Positions 62,932-64,000 of a stretch of 64,000 bases of DNA are shown one piece after another. The notes below the pieces were generated by a model. It ran no database searches, had not been told where the DNA came from, and saw nothing but the letters and a program-made list of their open reading frames with translations. The stretch's first letter is position 1. The number at the start of each line of letters is the position of its first letter. A program made the position numbers and the translations under genes. The stretch is from Muribaculaceae bacterium (GTDB lineage Bacteria > Bacteroidota > Bacteroidia > Bacteroidales > Muribaculaceae), in assembly GCA_017621225.1 (NCBI GenBank), contig JAGATN010000034.1, positions 1-64,000 on the forward strand. Direction: 5' to 3'.

Positions 62932-62961
62932 AATGCATTGATAGGTAAGTTGATAAAAATA

Positions 62962-62972
62962 CCCCCCCCCCC
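62962..62972. repeat. 11-base C tract (G tract on the fimbrial strand)
   Basis: Eleven consecutive C, the longest G/C homopolymer seen in the window, about 255 bases upstream of the first fimbrial gene. It is prone to slipped-strand length change. It also lies inside a 78-codon reverse frame (62759-62995) that does not look like protein. Confidence 0.85.
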
Positions 62973-63052
62973 ATTGCGTTAAATAATGTTAACACGATTT
63001 GGAATTTCTTTGAATGGGGTGGGTACGAAGTTGTATTATGTTATTGCGAATT

Positions 63053-63093
63053 AAAAAAGCTCCGAGCTTGTGTTTGTCTACAGTCTCGAAGCT
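63053..63093 (-). terminator. Terminator of tRNA-Cys
   Basis: A 9-bp stem with one G-T pair (63058-63066 / 63085-63093). On the reverse strand it ends in six T (63053-63058), just past the tRNA 3' end. Confidence 0.8.
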
Positions 63094-63098
63094 TGTTG

Positions 63099-63169
63099 AG
63101 GTTCCTAGCAGAATCGAACTGCTGTAAACGGTTTTGCAGACCGGTGCCTAACCACTCGGCCAAGGAACC
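63099..63169 (-). tRNA. tRNA-Cys (GCA)
   Basis: The reverse-strand sequence folds as a cloverleaf: acceptor ggttcct/aggaacc, D-arm ggccgagtggttaggc, anticodon loop ctgcaaa giving anticodon GCA, T-arm gcagttcgattctgc. The discriminator base is U73, as expected for Cys. CCA is not encoded. Length 71 without CCA. Confidence 0.96.
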
Positions 63170-63304
63170 TTGTTTGTGGTTTGCGACTGCAAAGTTACGA
63201 AAAGTTTTTCAAACCGCCAAGAGCGCGCCGCGTATTTTTGCAAAAAAATCGCGCGCCCACCCATCACCGTGTGCTTAACACCTGTTCGCGAACTTTTTGA
63301 TGAA

Positions 63305-63312
63305 TAAATTTG
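63305..63312 (+). promoter_or_regulatory. -7 element upstream of the small antitoxin-like genes
   Basis: TAAATTTG, about 46 bases before the ATG at 63359; no standard -33 element seen. Confidence 0.4.
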
Positions 63313-63358
63313 TATATATCGTATATATGGTATGTATTTGCAAAAAAATATAATTCAA

Positions 63359-63631
63359 ATGAATACAACATCATCCGTGAGAAATTTCTCACACCGTAAA
63401 TTGATTGACATCCCCGAAGATGTGTTCCGTACTCTTACGGTAAAGGCCGCCACTATGGGTACAAGTCTCAAAAAACTCATAGAGGAAATTCTTGTGCGTG
63501 AGGCCGAAGACATGGACGACGCCGAACTTTATAAATATCTCGTCGCAACCCGACGTGATGGTAAAGAGATGCTTTCTGACACCGAGCAAGATGCGTTTGA
63601 GCGTAAAATGGGCCTCGGCAAATACAGATAA
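63359..63631 (+). CDS. Antitoxin-like small protein (ribbon-helix-helix-type N-terminus)
   Basis: A 90-residue protein with HRKLIDIPEDVFRTLTVKAATMGTSLKKLIEEIL, given here in two parts (the DIPEDVFRTL strand-helix and the SLKKLIEEIL helix). This is a beta-strand followed by two helices as in RHH/Arc-type antitoxins, then an acidic C-terminal tail ending AFERKMGLGKYR. Similar Bacteroidetes proteins precede small toxin genes. The ATG at 63359 is preferred over an upstream TTG. The next small gene follows after 35 bases. No toxin partner is recognised inside the window. Confidence 0.65.
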   Translation: MNTTSSVRNFSHRKLIDIPEDVFRTLTVKAATMGTSLKKLIEEILVREAEDMDDAELYKYLVATRRDGKEMLSDTEQDAFERKMGLGKYR

Positions 63632-63666
63632 GAATCAAATTCACAAATTAGTTTTCCAAACGTAAT

Positions 63667-63876
63667 ATGGCAAAGATGAATTTAACCCCTGCAAGCGAGT
63701 TGGTTGATGAAGTTTGGGGTAAAGTCGGAACCCCGGAGCGTGACGAAATGGAAGCGCAGCTAAAGGAGGCGCTTAACGCCCACTCCGTCAGAGTGTCAAC
63801 AAATAAATCTAAGGAACTTACCCAAGGGATGTCAGTGGCTTATAACGCAAGTGTTGAGCCGACTTATGGCGCCTGA
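63667..63876 (+). CDS. Short protein resembling the N-terminal part of a HigA-type antitoxin, possibly truncated
   Basis: 69 residues, MAKMNLTPASELVDEVWGKVGTPERDEME. This pattern (helix then GTPERDEMEAQL) typically precedes an XRE helix-turn-helix in HigA-like antitoxins of Bacteroidetes. A KELTQ segment appears where the HTH would start, but the following residues (GMSVAYN..) do not continue the HTH. The gene may be a remnant or carry an old frameshift. It lies 35 bases after the RHH-like gene and may share its transcript. Confidence 0.5.
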   Translation: MAKMNLTPASELVDEVWGKVGTPERDEMEAQLKEALNAHSVRVSTNKSKELTQGMSVAYNASVEPTYGA

Positions 63877-63901
63877 TGTCAAAATTCAGCAATAGCGGGC
63901 T

Positions 63902-64000
63902 TTATCTCTTATTTTTCAGTATCTCATCTGTCAGTAGGTGAACGGTTGAAGATGGATTAACGTAGGCTTCTTTCGCTTTTGCTCTGGTGGCAGCAGCGTC
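63902..64000 (-). CDS. C-terminal end of an unidentified gene running off the window
   Basis: The reverse frame is open from the window edge to a TAA at 63902-63904, giving 32 residues rich in A/K/T that end LLTDEILKNKR. The composition looks like a real C-terminus but it is too short to assign. It is convergent with the small antitoxin-like gene, 25 bases apart. Confidence 0.35.
   Translation of the reverse strand, partial: DAAATRAKAKEAYVNPSSTVHLLTDEILKNKR

Noticed and set aside
62759-62995. A 78-codon reverse frame containing the G11 tract
   Set aside because: It runs across the fimbrial promoter and hairpin, and its sequence is not protein-like. The tract is reported as a repeat instead.
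63099-63169. tRNA-Cys as the attachment site of an integrated element
   Set aside because: I found no second copy of the tRNA 3' end, no integrase gene and no direct repeat pair within the window.

Overview
The window is chromosomal DNA of a member of the Bacteroidales, most likely of the Muribaculaceae or a close relative. The order is supported by -33 TTTG / -7 TAnnTTTG promoters in front of many genes, by A-rich leaders in place of Shine-Dalgarno sequences, by lineage-typical families (DUF3256, DUF3943, DUF4292, TamL lipoprotein, C10 protease with a T9SS-like tail) and by an Mfa-type fimbrial operon. The family assignment is inference from gene content.

Layout. 1-2.6 kb: the 3' part of pnp and a secreted GH27 alpha-galactosidase. 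2.7-14.5 kb, all on +: a DEAD-box helicase, a DUF3256 protein, xseA, a secreted GH2 glycosidase, a lipoprotein galactose mutarotase, xseB, the DUF177-rpmF-fabH group, era and der. 14.6-22 kb: a frameshifted aspartate aminotransferase, a CDF metal exporter, a lipoprotein/ABC ATPase/permease operon, and a convergent LytTR two-component system. 22.1-27.8 kb: an RND efflux operon (adaptor, pump, outer-membrane channel) with a near-perfect promoter. 28-34.3 kb on -: purB, a HAD phosphatase, TamL and a DUF3943 outer-membrane protein. 34.5-42.7 kb: an AspT/YidE-type transporter, rubrerythrin, thioredoxin, a C10 protease, ksgA, mgtE and a small membrane protein. 42.8-48.6 kb: an operon of dut, a TPR protein, a DUF4292 lipoprotein, an EnvC-like degenerate LytM protein and a polysaccharide flippase.

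48.6-52.7 kb is an AT-richer accessory island that is visibly mosaic and decaying. It holds a class II Fic gene with both a nonsense codon and a frameshift. A reverse-strand operon follows, with a Panacea-domain (SocA/DUF4065) antitoxin-like gene lacking an ATG, a frameshifted 251-residue partner, a 54-residue small protein and the first codons of a GNAT-like gene. That last gene is cut off at a 15-bp sequence shared with the 3' end of the next gene, an AAA/DUF4143 ATPase, which is bracketed by palindrome-containing direct repeats. 52.8-62.7 kb is a six-gene fimbrial operon on -, with an 11-C tract upstream of its promoter. The window ends with tRNA-Cys(GCA), two antitoxin-like small genes and the edge of another gene.

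How the genes work together: the secreted glycosidases and mutarotase process galactosides in the cell envelope. The RND system, TamL, the fimbrial operon and the EnvC/flippase operon build or guard the envelope. Most remaining intact genes are housekeeping. All family assignments come from motif recognition by eye, without database searches.
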